Assembly: GCF_014644455.1 (NCBI RefSeq)
Contig: NZ_BMKS01000001.1
Span: 1-64,000 of the forward strand
DNA from: Caldovatus sediminis
GTDB lineage: Bacteria > Pseudomonadota > Alphaproteobacteria > Acetobacterales > Acetobacteraceae
Direction: 5' to 3'
Length of the DNA stretch: 64,000 nt
The notes beneath the pieces were generated by a model. The model was not told the DNA's origin. It saw only the letters and a program-made list of their open reading frames with translations, and made no database searches. Both the position numbers and the translations under genes were made by a program. Positions 25,951 to 36,650 of the stretch are shown here, in pieces (within the stretch, counting starts at the first letter, position 1; the number at the start of each line of letters is the position of its first letter).

Positions 25951-28620
25951 ATGGACGACCTGCTCGCCGACTTCCTCACCGAGACCAACGAGGGGCTGAT
26001 CGCGCTCGACGCGGCGCTGCTGCGCCTCGAGCGCACGCCGGACGACCGGCCGACGCTGTCGGAGATCTTCCGGCTGGTGCACACGATCAAGGGCACCTGC
26101 GGCTTCCTCGGCCTGGCGCGGCTCGAGAAGGTGGCGCACGCGGCGGAGAACGTGCTCGGCCGCTACCGCGAGGGCACGCTGGCGGTCACGCCGGACGGCA
26201 TCAGCCTGATCCTGCGCGCGCTCGACTGCATCAAGGCGATCGTCGCCGGGCTGGAGGCGGGCGGCGCCGAGCCGCCGGGCGACGACGGCGCGCTGATCGC
26301 CGCGCTCGACGCCGCGGCGGAGGGCGGCGAAGCGGGCGCGGCCGCCCCGATGCCGCCGGCGGCCGAGGCGCCCGGGCCGGCGCCCCCGTCCGTCGCGTCG
26401 CCCGAAGCGAATCCGGCCCCCGGCGCCGCCCTGCCGGAGGACGCCGCCCCGCCGCCGCCCGGCGGCCCCGGCGCGGCGGCGCCGCAGACGATCCGCGTCT
26501 CGGTCGAGGTGCTGGAGGACCTGATGACGCTGGTCAGCGAGCTGGTGCTGACGCGCAACCAGCTCCTCCAGCTCGCCCGCGCCACGGGCGATTCGGCGCT
26601 GACCGTGCCGCTGCAGCGGCTGTCGCACATCACCTCGGACCTGCAGGAGGGGGTGATGAAGACGCGCATGCAGCCGATCGGCAACGCCTGGGCCAAGCTG
26701 CCGCGGCTGGTGCGCGACCTCGGCCTCGAGCTCGGCAAGAAGATCGTCCTCGAGACGCGCGGCGCCGAGACCGAGCTCGACCGCCAGGTGCTCGAGCTGA
26801 TCCGCGACCCGCTGACGCACATGGTGCGCAACAGCGCCGATCACGGCATCGAATCGCCGGAGGAGCGCCGCGCCGCGGGCAAGCCGGAGACCGGGCGGAT
26901 CCTGCTCAACGCCTGCCACGAGGGCGGGCAGATCGTGCTCGAGATCGGCGACGACGGCCGCGGCCTCTCGGTGGAGCGGATCCGCGCCAAGGCGCTCGCC
27001 CAGGGCCTCGCGACCGAGGCCGAGCTCGCGCAGATGAGCGAGCGCGAGGTCCTGCGCTTCATCTTCCGCCCCGGCTTCTCCACCGCCGGCCAGGTCACCG
27101 CCGTCTCCGGCCGCGGGGTCGGGATGGACGTGGTGAAGACCAACGTCGAGCGGATCGGCGGCACGATCGACCTGCGTTCGCGCGAGGGCCGCGGCACCAC
27201 CTTCACGATCAAGATCCCGCTCACCCTCGCCATCGTCTCGGCGCTGATCGTCGAGGCGGCGGGCGAGCGATTCGCCATCCCGCAGATCGGCGTGGTCGAG
27301 CTGGTGCGCGTCGGCGGCGCGGGCGGCGGCGACGGCGCGACGGAGGGACAGGCGCCCCGCGTCGAGCGGATCAAGGAGGCCCCGGTGCTGCGCCTGCGCG
27401 ATCGGCTGCTGCCGCTGGTCTCGCTCGCCGAGCTGCTGCGGCTGGACCGCCCGGGGGTGGAGGAGGCCTCGGAAGGCGCCGGCGACGCGGCGGAGGAGGG
27501 CTTCGTCGTCGTCACCCAGATCGGCGCGCACGTCTTCGGCATCATCGTGGACCGCGTGTTCGACACCGAGGAGATCGTGGTCAAGCCGGTGGCGCCGATC
27601 CTGCGGCACGTGACCATGTTCTCGGGCAACACCATCCTCGGCGACGGCAGCGTGATCATGATCCTCGACCCCAACGGCATCGCCCGCGCGACCGGCGTGG
27701 CCAGGGACGATGCCGGCGAGGAGATCGCCGGCGGCGGCGCGGCGGCGGACCATGCCGGCCCCGGCGCGACGGCCCTGCGCTCGGAGGCGCGGACCGCGGT
27801 GCTGCTGTTCCGCGCCGGCGGCGAGGAGACGCCGAAGGCGGTGCCGCTCGGCCTGGTCGCGCGCCTCGAGGACATCCCGCGCGAGCGGATCGAGCGCTCG
27901 GGCGGCATGCCGGTGGTGCAGTACCGCGGCCAGCTCATGCCGCTCGTGCCCCTCGGGACCGAGGGCTGGGCGCCCGAGGCGGCCGGATCGGGCGGGCGCC
28001 AGGCGGTGCTGGTGTTCAACGACCGCGACCGAGCGATGGGCCTGATGGTGGACGAGATCCTCGACGTGGTGGAGGCGCCGCTCAGGATCGAGCGTGGCGC
28101 CGCCGAGCGCCCGGGCTTCCTCGGCAGCACGGTCCTCCAGGGCCGGGTGACGGACGTGATCGACACCGCCTGGTGGCTGCGCCAGGCCGGCGAGGACTGG
28201 TTCGCCGCGCCGGCAGGCGGCGAGCCCGGCCGCGGCGCGGCGCGCATCCTGCTCGTCGAGGACAGCGCCTTCTTCCGCCATCTCGTCGTCCCCGCGCTCT
28301 CCGCGGCCGGCTATGCGGTGACGGCGGTCGAATCGGCGCCGCAGGCGCTGAAGCTGCGCGAGGCGGGCGCGGCCTTCGAGGCGATCGTCTCCGACATCGA
28401 GATGCCGGAGATGGACGGCCTCGCCTTCGCCCGCGCCGTGCGCGAGGGCGGCGGCGACTGGGCGGCGCTGCCGATGATCGCGCTCACCTCCCGCGCCGAT
28501 CCGGCGGACGCCGAGCGCGGCCGCGCCGCCGGCTTCACCGACTACGTCGGCAAGTACGACCGCGAGGCGCTGCTCGCCTCGCTGCGCGACTGCCTCGCGC
28601 CGCCGGTCGCGCTCGGCTGA
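25951..28620 (+). CDS. cheA: hybrid chemotaxis histidine kinase CheA with receiver domain
   Basis: An 889-residue CheA. Domain order: HPt (His44 in LVHTIKGTCGF), an Ala/Pro-rich linker (about 118-180), dimerisation and HATPase domains (HMVRNSADHGIE, GDDGRGLS, GRGVGMDVVKTN), a CheW-like domain, a second CheW-like domain (about 610-760) and a C-terminal receiver (ARILLVEDSAFFRH with DIEMPEMDG). It autophosphorylates and passes phosphate to CheY and CheB. The second CheW domain and the receiver are extra compared with the enterobacterial protein; a receiver may act as a phosphate sink. It is first in the che operon. Confidence 0.95.
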   Translation: MDDLLADFLTETNEGLIALDAALLRLERTPDDRPTLSEIFRLVHTIKGTCGFLGLARLEKVAHAAENVLGRYREGTLAVTPDGISLILRALDCIKAIVAGLEAGGAEPPGDDGALIAALDAAAEGGEAGAAAPMPPAAEAPGPAPPSVASPEANPAPGAALPEDAAPPPPGGPGAAAPQTIRVSVEVLEDLMTLVSELVLTRNQLLQLARATGDSALTVPLQRLSHITSDLQEGVMKTRMQPIGNAWAKLPRLVRDLGLELGKKIVLETRGAETELDRQVLELIRDPLTHMVRNSADHGIESPEERRAAGKPETGRILLNACHEGGQIVLEIGDDGRGLSVERIRAKALAQGLATEAELAQMSEREVLRFIFRPGFSTAGQVTAVSGRGVGMDVVKTNVERIGGTIDLRSREGRGTTFTIKIPLTLAIVSALIVEAAGERFAIPQIGVVELVRVGGAGGGDGATEGQAPRVERIKEAPVLRLRDRLLPLVSLAELLRLDRPGVEEASEGAGDAAEEGFVVVTQIGAHVFGIIVDRVFDTEEIVVKPVAPILRHVTMFSGNTILGDGSVIMILDPNGIARATGVARDDAGEEIAGGGAAADHAGPGATALRSEARTAVLLFRAGGEETPKAVPLGLVARLEDIPRERIERSGGMPVVQYRGQLMPLVPLGTEGWAPEAAGSGGRQAVLVFNDRDRAMGLMVDEILDVVEAPLRIERGAAERPGFLGSTVLQGRVTDVIDTAWWLRQAGEDWFAAPAGGEPGRGAARILLVEDSAFFRHLVVPALSAAGYAVTAVESAPQALKLREAGAAFEAIVSDIEMPEMDGLAFARAVREGGGDWAALPMIALTSRADPADAERGRAAGFTDYVGKYDREALLASLRDCLAPPVALG

Positions 28621-28732
28621 GCCGCCGTGCGGTGCGGTCCGCGGTCCCCGCCAACCGGTCGCAGCGCCGCTCGGCGCGAAGGTCGTCGGCCGACGCGACC
28701 CTGACCATCCGCCCCGGGAAAGGCATCCGCCC

Positions 28733-29239
28733 GTGCAGAGCATGACGACGCACCCGCCGACGCGCGCTACCATGTCCGGCCCGCCCGCCGCCCTCGCCCT
28801 CGCCGGGCGGGGCGAGGAGGAGACCTTCCTCACCCTCACCGTCGCCGGCCAGCCCTGCGCCCTGCCGGTGCTCGCGGTGCGCGACGTGCTCGCCGCGCAG
28901 GCGATCACGCGGATCCCGCTTGCCCCGGCCGAGGTGGCCGGCAGCCTCAACCTGCGCGGCCGGATCGTCACCGCGATCGACCTGCGTCGCCGCCTCGGCC
29001 TGCCGTCCCGCCTGCCCGGCGAACCGGCGGCGATGAGCGTAGTGGTCGAGCACCAGGGCGAGCTCTACTCCCTCCTCGCCGACGCGGTCGGCGAGGTGAT
29101 CCCGCTGCCGCGCGAGGGCTTCGCGCCCAATCCGCCGACCCTCGACCCGCTCTGGCGCGAGATCTCCCGCGGCGTGCACCGCGAGGACGGGCGCCTGCTG
29201 GTCGTGCTCGAGGTCGAGCGCGTGCTGGCGATCGGCTGA
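28733..29239 (+). CDS. cheW: chemotaxis coupling protein CheW
   Basis: A single-domain CheW of 168 residues (TFLTLTVAGQPCALPVLAVRDVL, then GSLNLRGRIVTAIDLRRRLGL). It links receptors to CheA. The GTG at 28733 has GGGAAAGG nine bases upstream and is preferred; ATG codons at 28742 and 28772 are alternatives. It lies 112 bp after cheA and 16 bp before cheY. Confidence 0.92.
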   Translation: MQSMTTHPPTRATMSGPPAALALAGRGEEETFLTLTVAGQPCALPVLAVRDVLAAQAITRIPLAPAEVAGSLNLRGRIVTAIDLRRRLGLPSRLPGEPAAMSVVVEHQGELYSLLADAVGEVIPLPREGFAPNPPTLDPLWREISRGVHREDGRLLVVLEVERVLAIG

Positions 29240-29255
29240 TCCGGCGAAGGCTGCG

Positions 29256-29695
<440 letters not shown>

Positions 29696-29699
<4 letters not shown>

Positions 29700-31036
29700 G
29701 CGCCGCGGAAGCCGCCGGGGCTCCGGCCGGCGCCGCCCCGCCGGCGGAGGCGGAGCCGGTGCGCGTCATGTTGTGCGACGACAGCGCGGTCGTCCGTGGC
29801 GCGCTCGCCCGGCTGCTGCGGGCCGATCCCGCGATCCGCATCGTCGCGCAGGTCGGCGACGGGCGCGCGGCGCTCGCCGCCCTGGCGGACGCGCGGCCGG
29901 AGGTGGTGCTGCTCGACCTCGAGATGCCGGTGATGGACGGCATGACGGCGCTGCCGCTGCTGCTGCGTCAGCCGGCGGAGCTTCGTCCGGCGGTGATCGT
30001 CGCCAGCGCCCTCACCCAGCGCGGCGCCGCGGCGGCGATGGCGGCGCTGCGCGCCGGCGCCGCCGACTACCTGCCGAAGCCGGCCGCCGCCGGCGGCGGC
30101 ATGGCCGACCCTCTCTTCCGGGCAGAGCTGCTGGAGAAGGTGAAGGGCTGGGCGCGGATTCGCCGACGCCAGCGGATGCCTGCTTCCGCTCCCCGGACCG
30201 CGGATGCCGCCGCCGTCGCGCGGCGCGGCGCCGGGCGGCCGGGACCGGCCCCCTCGGGCCGGGCGACGCCGCGCGTTCCGGCGCCCTGGCCGGCAGGCCC
30301 GGAAGCTGCGACGCATGCCGCCGTGGCGAGGCGCACCGCGGCCCTGCCGCGTGCCGTCCCGCCGCCGGACCGCGCCGCGCCGCCCGCGGCCGTCCGCCCG
30401 GAAGGGACGCCGGACCGCGCCGCCGCCGCGTCGCGCACCGCGCCGCGGGTGGTCGTGATCGGCGCCTCGACCGGCGGGCCGCAGGCGCTGGCCGCGCTGG
30501 TGCGGCGCCTGCCCTCCGCGCCCACGGTGCCGGTCCTCGTGGTCCAGCACATGCCGCCCGGATTCACGGCCATGCTGGCCGACCACCTCGGTCGCCTCGG
30601 CGGCCCGCCGGCTGCCGAGGCGCGCGAAGGCGAGCCGCTGCGCCCAGGCCGGCTCTACCTCGCGCCCGGCGATCGCCACCTGTTGGTCGAGGCGGGGACG
30701 GAGGGGGCGCTGTTCGCCCGCCTGTCCGACGGGCCGGCGGAGAATTTCTGCCGGCCCGCCCTGGATCCGCTGCTGCGCAGCCTGGTCGCGGCCTGCGGCG
30801 GCGCACGGCTGCTGGTGGTGGTGCTCACCGGCATGGGGCAGGACGGGCTCGCGGGCTGTCGCGCCGTCGCCGCGGCCGGCGGCCAGGTCCTGGCGCAGGA
30901 CGAGGCGTCCTCCGTGGTCTGGGGGATGCCGGGCGCGGTCGCGCGGGCCGGGCTTGCCCGGGTCGTGGCGCCGCCCGAGGTCCTGGCGGAGCGGATCGCC
31001 GCCGCCCTCTCAGGCCCGGGACCGCGCGCCGCATGA
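29696..31036 (+). CDS. cheB: chemotaxis methylesterase CheB
   Basis: A 446-residue CheB with an N-terminal receiver (MLCDDSAVVRG, Asp74 in LLDLEMPVMDGM), a long Ala/Pro/Arg-rich linker (about 160-245) and the C-terminal methylesterase. The esterase Ser is in VIGASTGGPQAL, with the His in VVQHMPPGF and the Asp in LTGMGQDGLAG. It removes methyl groups from receptors made by CheR. The GTG at 29696 overlaps the cheY stop, and its stop overlaps cheR. Confidence 0.95.
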
Positions 31037-31929
31037 ACGGACCGGAGAGCCTCGCCTTCCTGGCCGGACTGGTGCGGGCACGGGCCGGCATCGTGCTGAC
31101 GCCCGACAAGGCCTACATGCTGGAGACGCGTCTCGCCCCCCTGCTGGCGCGCACGGGCCTCGGCTCGCTCGACGCGCTCGCGGCCCGGCTGCGCGGCGGC
31201 GGGCCGGGCGCGGAGCCGCTGGCCCGCGAGGTGGTGGAGGCGCTGACCACCAACGAATCCTCCTTCTTCCGTGACGGCAAGCCGTTCGAGCACCTGCGCC
31301 GGCTGCTGCCGCGCCTCGCCGCCGCGCGCCCGGCCGGCCAGCCGCTGCGGGTCTGGTCGGCGGCCTGCTCGACCGGGCAGGAGGCCTATTCGGTGGCCAT
31401 GCTCGCCGCCGATCCGGCGACCTGGGCGGGCCGCGGCGCCGCGGCGCGGGTGGAGATCCTCGGCACCGACATCGCCCGCGAGGTCCTCGCCCGGGCGCGC
31501 GAAGGGCTCTACACTCAGTTCGAGGTGCAGCGCGGCCTGCCCGTGCAGCTCCTGGTGCGGCACTTCCGGCCGGAGGGCGACGGCGCCCGCTGGCGCATCG
31601 CGCCCGAGCTGCGGGCCATGGCGCGGTTCGAGGCGTTCAATCTGCTGGACGACCCGCGTCGGCTCGGCCGGTTCGACGTGATCCTCTGCCGCAACGTACT
31701 GATTTATTTCGATACCCCGACCAAGGCGGCGGTGCTGAACGCCCTCGCCGGCCAGCTCGCGCCCGACGGGGTGCTCTATCTCGGCGGCGCGGAGACGGTG
31801 CTCGGCCTCACCGACCGGCTCCAGCCGCTGCCCTGCGAACGCACCGCCTACACGCTCGCCCCGACGGGCGGCGCCGCGGCCACGACGGGCGCAGGGAGCA
31901 GCGGGCTGCGGCCCGCGCACGCCGCGTAG
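31033..31929 (+). CDS. cheR: chemotaxis methyltransferase CheR
   Basis: A 298-residue SAM-dependent glutamate methyltransferase of receptors. The helical N-domain is followed by TTNESSFFRDGKPFEHL, the SAM motif VWSAACSTGQEAYS, and CRNVLIYFD. The ATG at 31033 overlaps the cheB stop (ATGA). It ends the che operon; no receptor or cheD gene is in the window. Confidence 0.95.
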   Translation: MNGPESLAFLAGLVRARAGIVLTPDKAYMLETRLAPLLARTGLGSLDALAARLRGGGPGAEPLAREVVEALTTNESSFFRDGKPFEHLRRLLPRLAAARPAGQPLRVWSAACSTGQEAYSVAMLAADPATWAGRGAAARVEILGTDIAREVLARAREGLYTQFEVQRGLPVQLLVRHFRPEGDGARWRIAPELRAMARFEAFNLLDDPRRLGRFDVILCRNVLIYFDTPTKAAVLNALAGQLAPDGVLYLGGAETVLGLTDRLQPLPCERTAYTLAPTGGAAATTGAGSSGLRPAHAA

Positions 31930-32167
31930 AGGCGTCGCGGCACAGCCCCGACGGCGGCGAGGCGCGCGGCGACGGACAGGACATCGCCGTGGTCGCCGGC
32001 GGGACGTGACCGCCGGCGCGTTTCCGGGCCGCCGCCGATCTTGGCTGAGCGCATGGCGGCGCCGGAACGCCGTCGGCCGGGAGACCGGCCCGCAGGTGCC
32101 ATAGGCCTGCGGGATCCCCGGCCGCCGCCCCGGCGCGGCTCCCGCCGGCCGCGCGCGGGCCGCGCCC

Positions 32168-32944
32168 TCAGGCCGCCCGCATCGCCGGGGACAGCGACAG
32201 GTCCGCCCGCTCCGGCTCCGCTCGGCCCGCATCGCCGCCGGACGCCGCAAGGCGCGCCGCCGCTGCCGCCGTCGCGGCGTCGCGCAGGACGTAGCCGCGG
32301 CCCCAGACGGTGCCGATCAGGTTGTCCGCGCCGGCCTGGGCCAGCTTCTTGCGCAGCTTGCAGATGAAGACGTCGATGATCTTCGCCTCCGGCTCGTCGA
32401 TCCCGCCGTAGAGGTGGTTGAGGAACGCCTCCTTGGTCAGCACCACGCCCTTGCGCAGCGTGAGCAGCTCGAGGATCGCGTATTCCTTGCCGGTCAGGTG
32501 CACCGGCCGGCCGCCCACCGTCACCTCCCGCGAATCGAGGTTCAGGCACAGCGGGCCGACGACGAGCGCGGGCTGCGAAAAGCCCTTGGCCCGGCGCACG
32601 ATGGCATGGATGCGCGCGACCAGCTCGGCCGCGTCGAAGGGCTTGGTGATGAAGTCGTCGGCGCCCATGCCGAAGCCCTTCACCTTGGCCTGGGGCTTGG
32701 ACTGGCCGGAGAGGATCAGCACCGGGGTCTCGACCCGCGCCGCGCGCAGGCGGCGGACCACCTCGTAGCCCTCCATGTCCGGCAGTAGGAGGTCGAGGAT
32801 GAGGATGTCGTAGTCGTAGCGGCGCGCCAGCTCGAGCGCCTCCTCCCCCATGTCGGCGGTGTCGGCGACCATCCCCGCCTGCTTCAGCATCAGGGCGATC
32901 CCGCGCGCGGTCGTCAGATCGTCTTCAACCAGAAGGACACGCAT
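32168..32944 (-). CDS. ctrA: cell-cycle response regulator CtrA
   Basis: A 258-residue OmpR-type regulator matching CtrA. The receiver has [11 protein letters not shown] and Asp51 in [15 protein letters not shown], the same position as in Caulobacter CtrA. The DNA-binding domain contains [13 protein letters not shown] and [14 protein letters not shown], both close to the CtrA recognition helix. A roughly 35-residue Ala-rich tail extends beyond the family core. In Caulobacter, CtrA controls replication, division and flagellar genes; in other alphaproteobacteria it mainly controls motility. It is divergent from fliI. Confidence 0.93.
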   Translation of the reverse strand: MRVLLVEDDLTTARGIALMLKQAGMVADTADMGEEALELARRYDYDILILDLLLPDMEGYEVVRRLRAARVETPVLILSGQSKPQAKVKGFGMGADDFITKPFDAAELVARIHAIVRRAKGFSQPALVVGPLCLNLDSREVTVGGRPVHLTGKEYAILELLTLRKGVVLTKEAFLNHLYGGIDEPEAKIIDVFICKLRKKLAQAGADNLIGTVWGRGYVLRDAATAAAAARLAASGGDAGRAEPERADLSLSPAMRAA

Positions 32945-33062
32945 TCTCGGCACCTCCACCCGTCCCGCGAGCAATCTCACAACTTTCGCGCGTCTTGTGA
33001 AGGGGAAATTCAGGGAACGGTCGTATGAAGATCCGTGACAGAAACCTTAAAAAGGATGAACG

Positions 33063-34523
33063 GTGCTGCAGGCGACCTGTTTCTCCATTTTTGCGCCATC
33101 CTCCCCGCCGGACCGCTCCGCTCGAAGCCTCGCCCGGCGCGCGCGCGCCGCCGCCGCGCGCCTCGCCGAGATCCCGGGGATCGAGGTTTCCGGCCGGGTC
33201 GCAGGCGTCCGCGGCGGGGCCCTGGCGATCACCGGCATCGCCCCCTTCGCCGCGGTCGGCCGGCGCCTGACGCTGCATCCCGCCCGCCCCGCGCCCTACG
33301 CCGCGGCCGCACCGCTGCTCGCCGAGGTCGTGGGCTTCGCGGCCGATGGCGAGACGGCACAGGCCCTCGCCTTCGGCCCGCTCGACGGGATCGGTCCCGG
33401 CACGCCGGCGCGGCTGGTCCCGGCCGCCGCAGAGGGACTCGCCGTCTCCGATGCCTGGCTCGGCCGCGTGCTCGACCCGTTCGGGCGGCCGCTGGACGGC
33501 GGACCGCCGCCGCTGCCGGGACCCTGGCGCCGGGCACCCCGCGCCGGCACGCCGCCGGAGGCCGGCCGGCGGGCGAGGCTCGGGCCGCGGCTCGACCTCG
33601 GCGTGCGGGTCCTGGACCTCTTCGCGACCTGCCGGCGGGGCCAGCGGCTCGGCCTGTTCGCCGCTTCCGGGGTGGGCAAGTCCACGCTGCTCGCCATGCT
33701 CGCCCGTCGCGCCGCCTGCGACGTCGCGGTGCTCGCCCTGGTCGGGGAGCGCGGGCGCGAGCTGCGCGAGTTCCTCGAGGACGAACTCGGGCCGGAGGGC
33801 CTCGCGCGCTCCGTCGTGGTCTGCGCCACCTCGGACGCGCCGCCGCTGCTGCGCCGGGAGGCGGCCTACACCGCGATGGCCGCGGCGGAGCACTTCGCCG
33901 CGGCCGGCCGGCACGTGCTGCTGCTGATGGATTCCGTCACCCGCTTCGCCATGGCGCTGCGCGAGATCGGCCTCGCCGCCGGCGAGCCGCCGGCCACGCG
34001 CGGCTATCCCCCGAGCGCCTTCGCCGAGCTGCCGCGCCTCCTGGAGCGCGCCGGCCCGCGCGAGGAGGGCAATCCCGGCGCCATCACCGGCCTGTTCACC
34101 GTGCTGGTCGAGGGCGACGACCACGACGAGCCGGTGGCGGACGCGGTGCGCGGCATCCTCGACGGCCACGTCGTGCTCGACCGGCGGATCGGCGAGCGCG
34201 GCGGGCGGTGGCCGGCGGTGGACGTGCTGCGCTCGCTCTCGCGCACCGTGCCCGGCTGCCTGGCGCCGGAGGAGCACGCGCTCGCGCAGCGCGCGCGGCG
34301 CATCCTCGCCCTGCACGCCGACATGGCCGACCTGATCCGGCTCGGCGCCTACCGCGCCGGCAGCGACCCGGCGGTCGACGAGGCGATCCGGCTCGCCCCC
34401 CGGATCGAGGCCGTCCTCGACCAGCGCAAGGAGGACGATTCCGGCCCGTGGGGCGTCGCCGGGAGCTTCGCCGCCCTCGCCCGCGCGCTCGACGGGGAGC
34501 CGCCGGCCGATGCGGGGGGATGA
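33063..34523 (+). CDS. fliI: flagellar export ATPase FliI
   Basis: A 486-residue F1-like ATPase that powers flagellar protein export. The Walker A is GLFAASGVGKSTLL (198-211), followed by the SALVGERGRE-like ALVGERGRELREFL and Walker B LLLMDSVTRFAMAL. The GTG at 33063 has an AAGGA site 7 nt upstream inside a CCTTAAAAAGG palindrome (33045-33055). The first 30 residues are unlike the family and may be overcalled. It is the only recognisable structural flagellar gene here, sitting next to ctrA and before the fliJ-like gene. Confidence 0.93.
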   Translation: MLQATCFSIFAPSSPPDRSARSLARRARAAAARLAEIPGIEVSGRVAGVRGGALAITGIAPFAAVGRRLTLHPARPAPYAAAAPLLAEVVGFAADGETAQALAFGPLDGIGPGTPARLVPAAAEGLAVSDAWLGRVLDPFGRPLDGGPPPLPGPWRRAPRAGTPPEAGRRARLGPRLDLGVRVLDLFATCRRGQRLGLFAASGVGKSTLLAMLARRAACDVAVLALVGERGRELREFLEDELGPEGLARSVVVCATSDAPPLLRREAAYTAMAAAEHFAAAGRHVLLLMDSVTRFAMALREIGLAAGEPPATRGYPPSAFAELPRLLERAGPREEGNPGAITGLFTVLVEGDDHDEPVADAVRGILDGHVVLDRRIGERGGRWPAVDVLRSLSRTVPGCLAPEEHALAQRARRILALHADMADLIRLGAYRAGSDPAVDEAIRLAPRIEAVLDQRKEDDSGPWGVAGSFAALARALDGEPPADAGG

Positions 34524-34962
34524 GGGCGGCGCGGGGGCGGCGCTCGTCGCCCTCCTCCGCCTGCGCCGGTTCGAGACGGCGGTCGCGCGGCGCCGCCTGG
34601 CCGAGCGGGTCGGCGCCGCCGCGGCGGCGGAGGCGCGCCGCGACGCCGCGCTCGAGGCGCTGCAGGCGGAGGCCGCGATCGCCGCCGCAAGCGAGGACGG
34701 CGCCGCGCACCACGCCGCCTGGCTGCCGCGCGGCCTCGCCGGCCGCGACCGCGCGGCGGCGGCGCTGCGCCTCGAGGAGGAGCGGCTGGAGGGCGCGCGG
34801 GCCGACCTTGCCGCGGCGCGGCGCGCCGAGCGCGCCGTGGAGGTCCTCGCGCAGGAGCGGGCCGCGGCGGCGCGGCGGCGCGCGGCACGCCGGGCGCAGG
34901 AGCGCCTGGACGAGATGGCGGCCGCCGCCGCCGCGAGAAGGATCGCGGCGCCTCGGACCTGA
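34510..34962 (+). CDS. FliJ-like coiled-coil protein
   Basis: A 150-residue Ala/Arg/Glu-rich, nearly all-helical protein with coiled-coil heptads (AERVGAAAAAEARRDAALEAL and LAAARRAERAVEVLAQERAA). It overlaps fliI by 14 bp, the usual place of fliJ, whose product is a coiled-coil chaperone-like stalk in the export ATPase. Sequence conservation in FliJ is low, so the name rests on position, size and structure. Confidence 0.65.
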   Translation: MRGDEGGAGAALVALLRLRRFETAVARRRLAERVGAAAAAEARRDAALEALQAEAAIAAASEDGAAHHAAWLPRGLAGRDRAAAALRLEEERLEGARADLAAARRAERAVEVLAQERAAAARRRAARRAQERLDEMAAAAAARRIAAPRT

Positions 34963-35134
34963 CCGGTCCGGCCGCTCCGCGCGTGCAGCGCCCATGCCGG
35001 GCCCGCTGCCGGCCGCGCGCGGTCGGCGGGCATTTCCGCTCCGGAGCCCGCGCCGGCACCGCGGCCGCCGGGGAGCGGGGGAGAGGATGCGGAAGTGCGC
35101 CGGACCCGCCGGCGCGGCGCGGCCGGCGCCCCAC

Positions 35135-35386
35135 TCAGGGCGCGCGTGTCGGGAGGTCGCGGCGTGGTGCCGCGGGCCCGGCGGCTCCCGGCTCGCGCGG
35201 CCCTGCCGGAGCAGTGCGGAGCCCGGGCTCCGCGGCGGCAGGGGGCGCCGCGTCCAGGCCGGGCGGCGGCAGCGCCGTGCCGCGCGGGCCGAAAGCGGCA
35301 TCGTTCGGTCCGTCGCACGCGGCGGTGCCGATGCAGAGCGCAAGGCACGCGGACACGGCGCGGAGACGCGGAGCGCGGAACGGCAT
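35135..35386 (-). CDS. small lipoprotein, unknown function
   Basis: An 83-residue protein from ATG 35386. The N-terminus has basic residues and a hydrophobic run ending in a lipobox (ACLALCIGTAAC), so Cys25 would be lipidated. The rest is Pro/Ala-rich and disordered. A longer start at 35413 would add nine residues. A GGGAG lies about 10 nt before the chosen start. No family recognised; it is isolated in a low-information region. Confidence 0.5.
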   Translation of the reverse strand: MPFRAPRLRAVSACLALCIGTAACDGPNDAAFGPRGTALPPPGLDAAPPAAAEPGLRTAPAGPREPGAAGPAAPRRDLPTRAP

Positions 35387-35732
35387 CGGCAGGACGACTC
35401 CCTCGGAGGGCAAGGACCGCGATGGGCGGCGCGGCGGCCACCCAAGGCCGCCCGACGCGCGGGCGCAACCCCCCGCGGGCCGCGTCGCGCCGCGGCCGGT
35501 GGCGCCGAGGCCGGCGAGTCCGTCGCCGGCGCGAGGACGCCGGCGGCGACGAGGGTCAGCGCGCAGGCCCGCGCCGCGGTCCTCCCGCCGCCGGTGGCGG
35601 CCGATCAGGACGGCCAGGATCCGGGGGATCGCCAGGCCGCGCGGGCGCGGCGGGACGCGGGGCTGGGCGCGGCCCGTGCCGCGGGCGGACGGCCTGCGCG
35701 GGCCGGAAATCCCCGCCCGCCGATCCCGGTCC
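35387..35732. other. intergenic region without recognisable genes
   Basis: These 346 bases lie between the small lipoprotein and the MBL-fold gene. Open frames cross it on both strands because of the high GC content, but none has a start with a ribosome site or a recognisable motif. I see nothing specific here apart from the presumed lipoprotein promoter. Confidence 0.5.
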
Positions 35733-36461
35733 TCAGGGCGTCGCGGCGCGCAGGCGCCGGTCGTACTCCGCCGCCAGCCCCTCCAGCGCCGCCGCGCCGT
35801 CGCCGGCGAAGGAGGAGCCGTGCATCGTCGCCAGCGTCCGCGGCGCGAGCGCCGCGAGGCGGCGGATCGTGCGCCCCATCCCGGGGCTGAGGCTGCTGTA
35901 GCCGAACAGGTCCTCCGCCGCGATGGAGGGGCCGAGGATGTCGTCCCGCGTCAGCGCCGGGCCGTCGCCGGCATGGGTGAAGAGGTCGCCGCAGAGCAGC
36001 GTGCCCGTCGTCTCCTCGAACATCACCCCCGCGTCCCAGCCGTGCGGGACGTGCGGCGTGTCGAGGTAGCGCAGGCGCCTGCCGCCGATGTCGAGCACCT
36101 CGCCGTCGGCGAGGATGCGCGGCGCGCGGTCGGCGACGTCGTTCAGCGTCACCAGGCAGGCGATCGTGCCGTGCGCGACCTCGGCGCGCGGGGCGATCGC
36201 GAGCCATTCGTTCATCGCGCCGCACTCGTCGGCCTCGTAGTGGCCGAAGGCGATCCAGCGCAGCCGCTCGGGCGGCACGATGCGCGCGACCGCCTCGCGC
36301 ACCGCGGGGAACATGCGGCGCAGGCCGGTGTGGAACAGCAGCGGCTCGGCGCCGGCGACGAGGAATTGATTGAAGGTGAAGCCGGCCGGCGCGGCGACCT
36401 CCGGCACGAAGGTCGAAAGCCGATAGAGGCCGGCGGCGATCTCGTCGATCCGTGTCCGCAT
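35733..36461 (-). CDS. MBL-fold metallo-hydrolase, flavodiiron-like oxygen-binding type
   Basis: A 242-residue metallo-beta-lactamase-fold protein. The metal motif FGHYEADECGAMNEWL has the H-x-E-x-D spacing of flavodiiron proteins rather than HxHxDH. Further ligands are in HVPHGWDAG and CGDLFTH, and a last histidine in ATMHGSSFAGDG. There is no flavodoxin domain, so it is only the diiron half. The ATG at 36461 gives a protein beginning just before the first strand; 36515 is possible. It may bind diiron and reduce oxygen or NO, or act as a hydrolase. Confidence 0.8.
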   Translation of the reverse strand: MRTRIDEIAAGLYRLSTFVPEVAAPAGFTFNQFLVAGAEPLLFHTGLRRMFPAVREAVARIVPPERLRWIAFGHYEADECGAMNEWLAIAPRAEVAHGTIACLVTLNDVADRAPRILADGEVLDIGGRRLRYLDTPHVPHGWDAGVMFEETTGTLLCGDLFTHAGDGPALTRDDILGPSIAAEDLFGYSSLSPGMGRTIRRLAALAPRTLATMHGSSFAGDGAAALEGLAAEYDRRLRAATP

Positions 36462-36621
36462 GGGGCGCACCTGTCCGAAGGCGCCGCCGGGGCGCGGCGG
36501 CGGGACCGGCATCATGCACGGCAGGCGCTGCCGCCGTGTGTCGGATCGGGTTTCGCGCGTTGCGCCGGCTGCGCGCGGCCGGCGAGTCGCGGGCCGGCCG
36601 CGTCGTCCTTGCGGAACGGCG

Positions 36622-36650
36622 TTGACGGCCGGGCCTCCGGCCTGTATTTA
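36622..36650 (+). promoter_or_regulatory. probable sigma-70 promoter of the arsR operon
   Basis: TTGACG (36622-36627) and TATTTA (36645-36650) are separated by exactly 17 bp; the spacer holds a GGCCGG/CCGGCC hairpin. Transcription would begin near 36657, within a double operator, 15 bp before the TTG start of the regulator. This is one of very few AT-rich patches in the window. Confidence 0.6.
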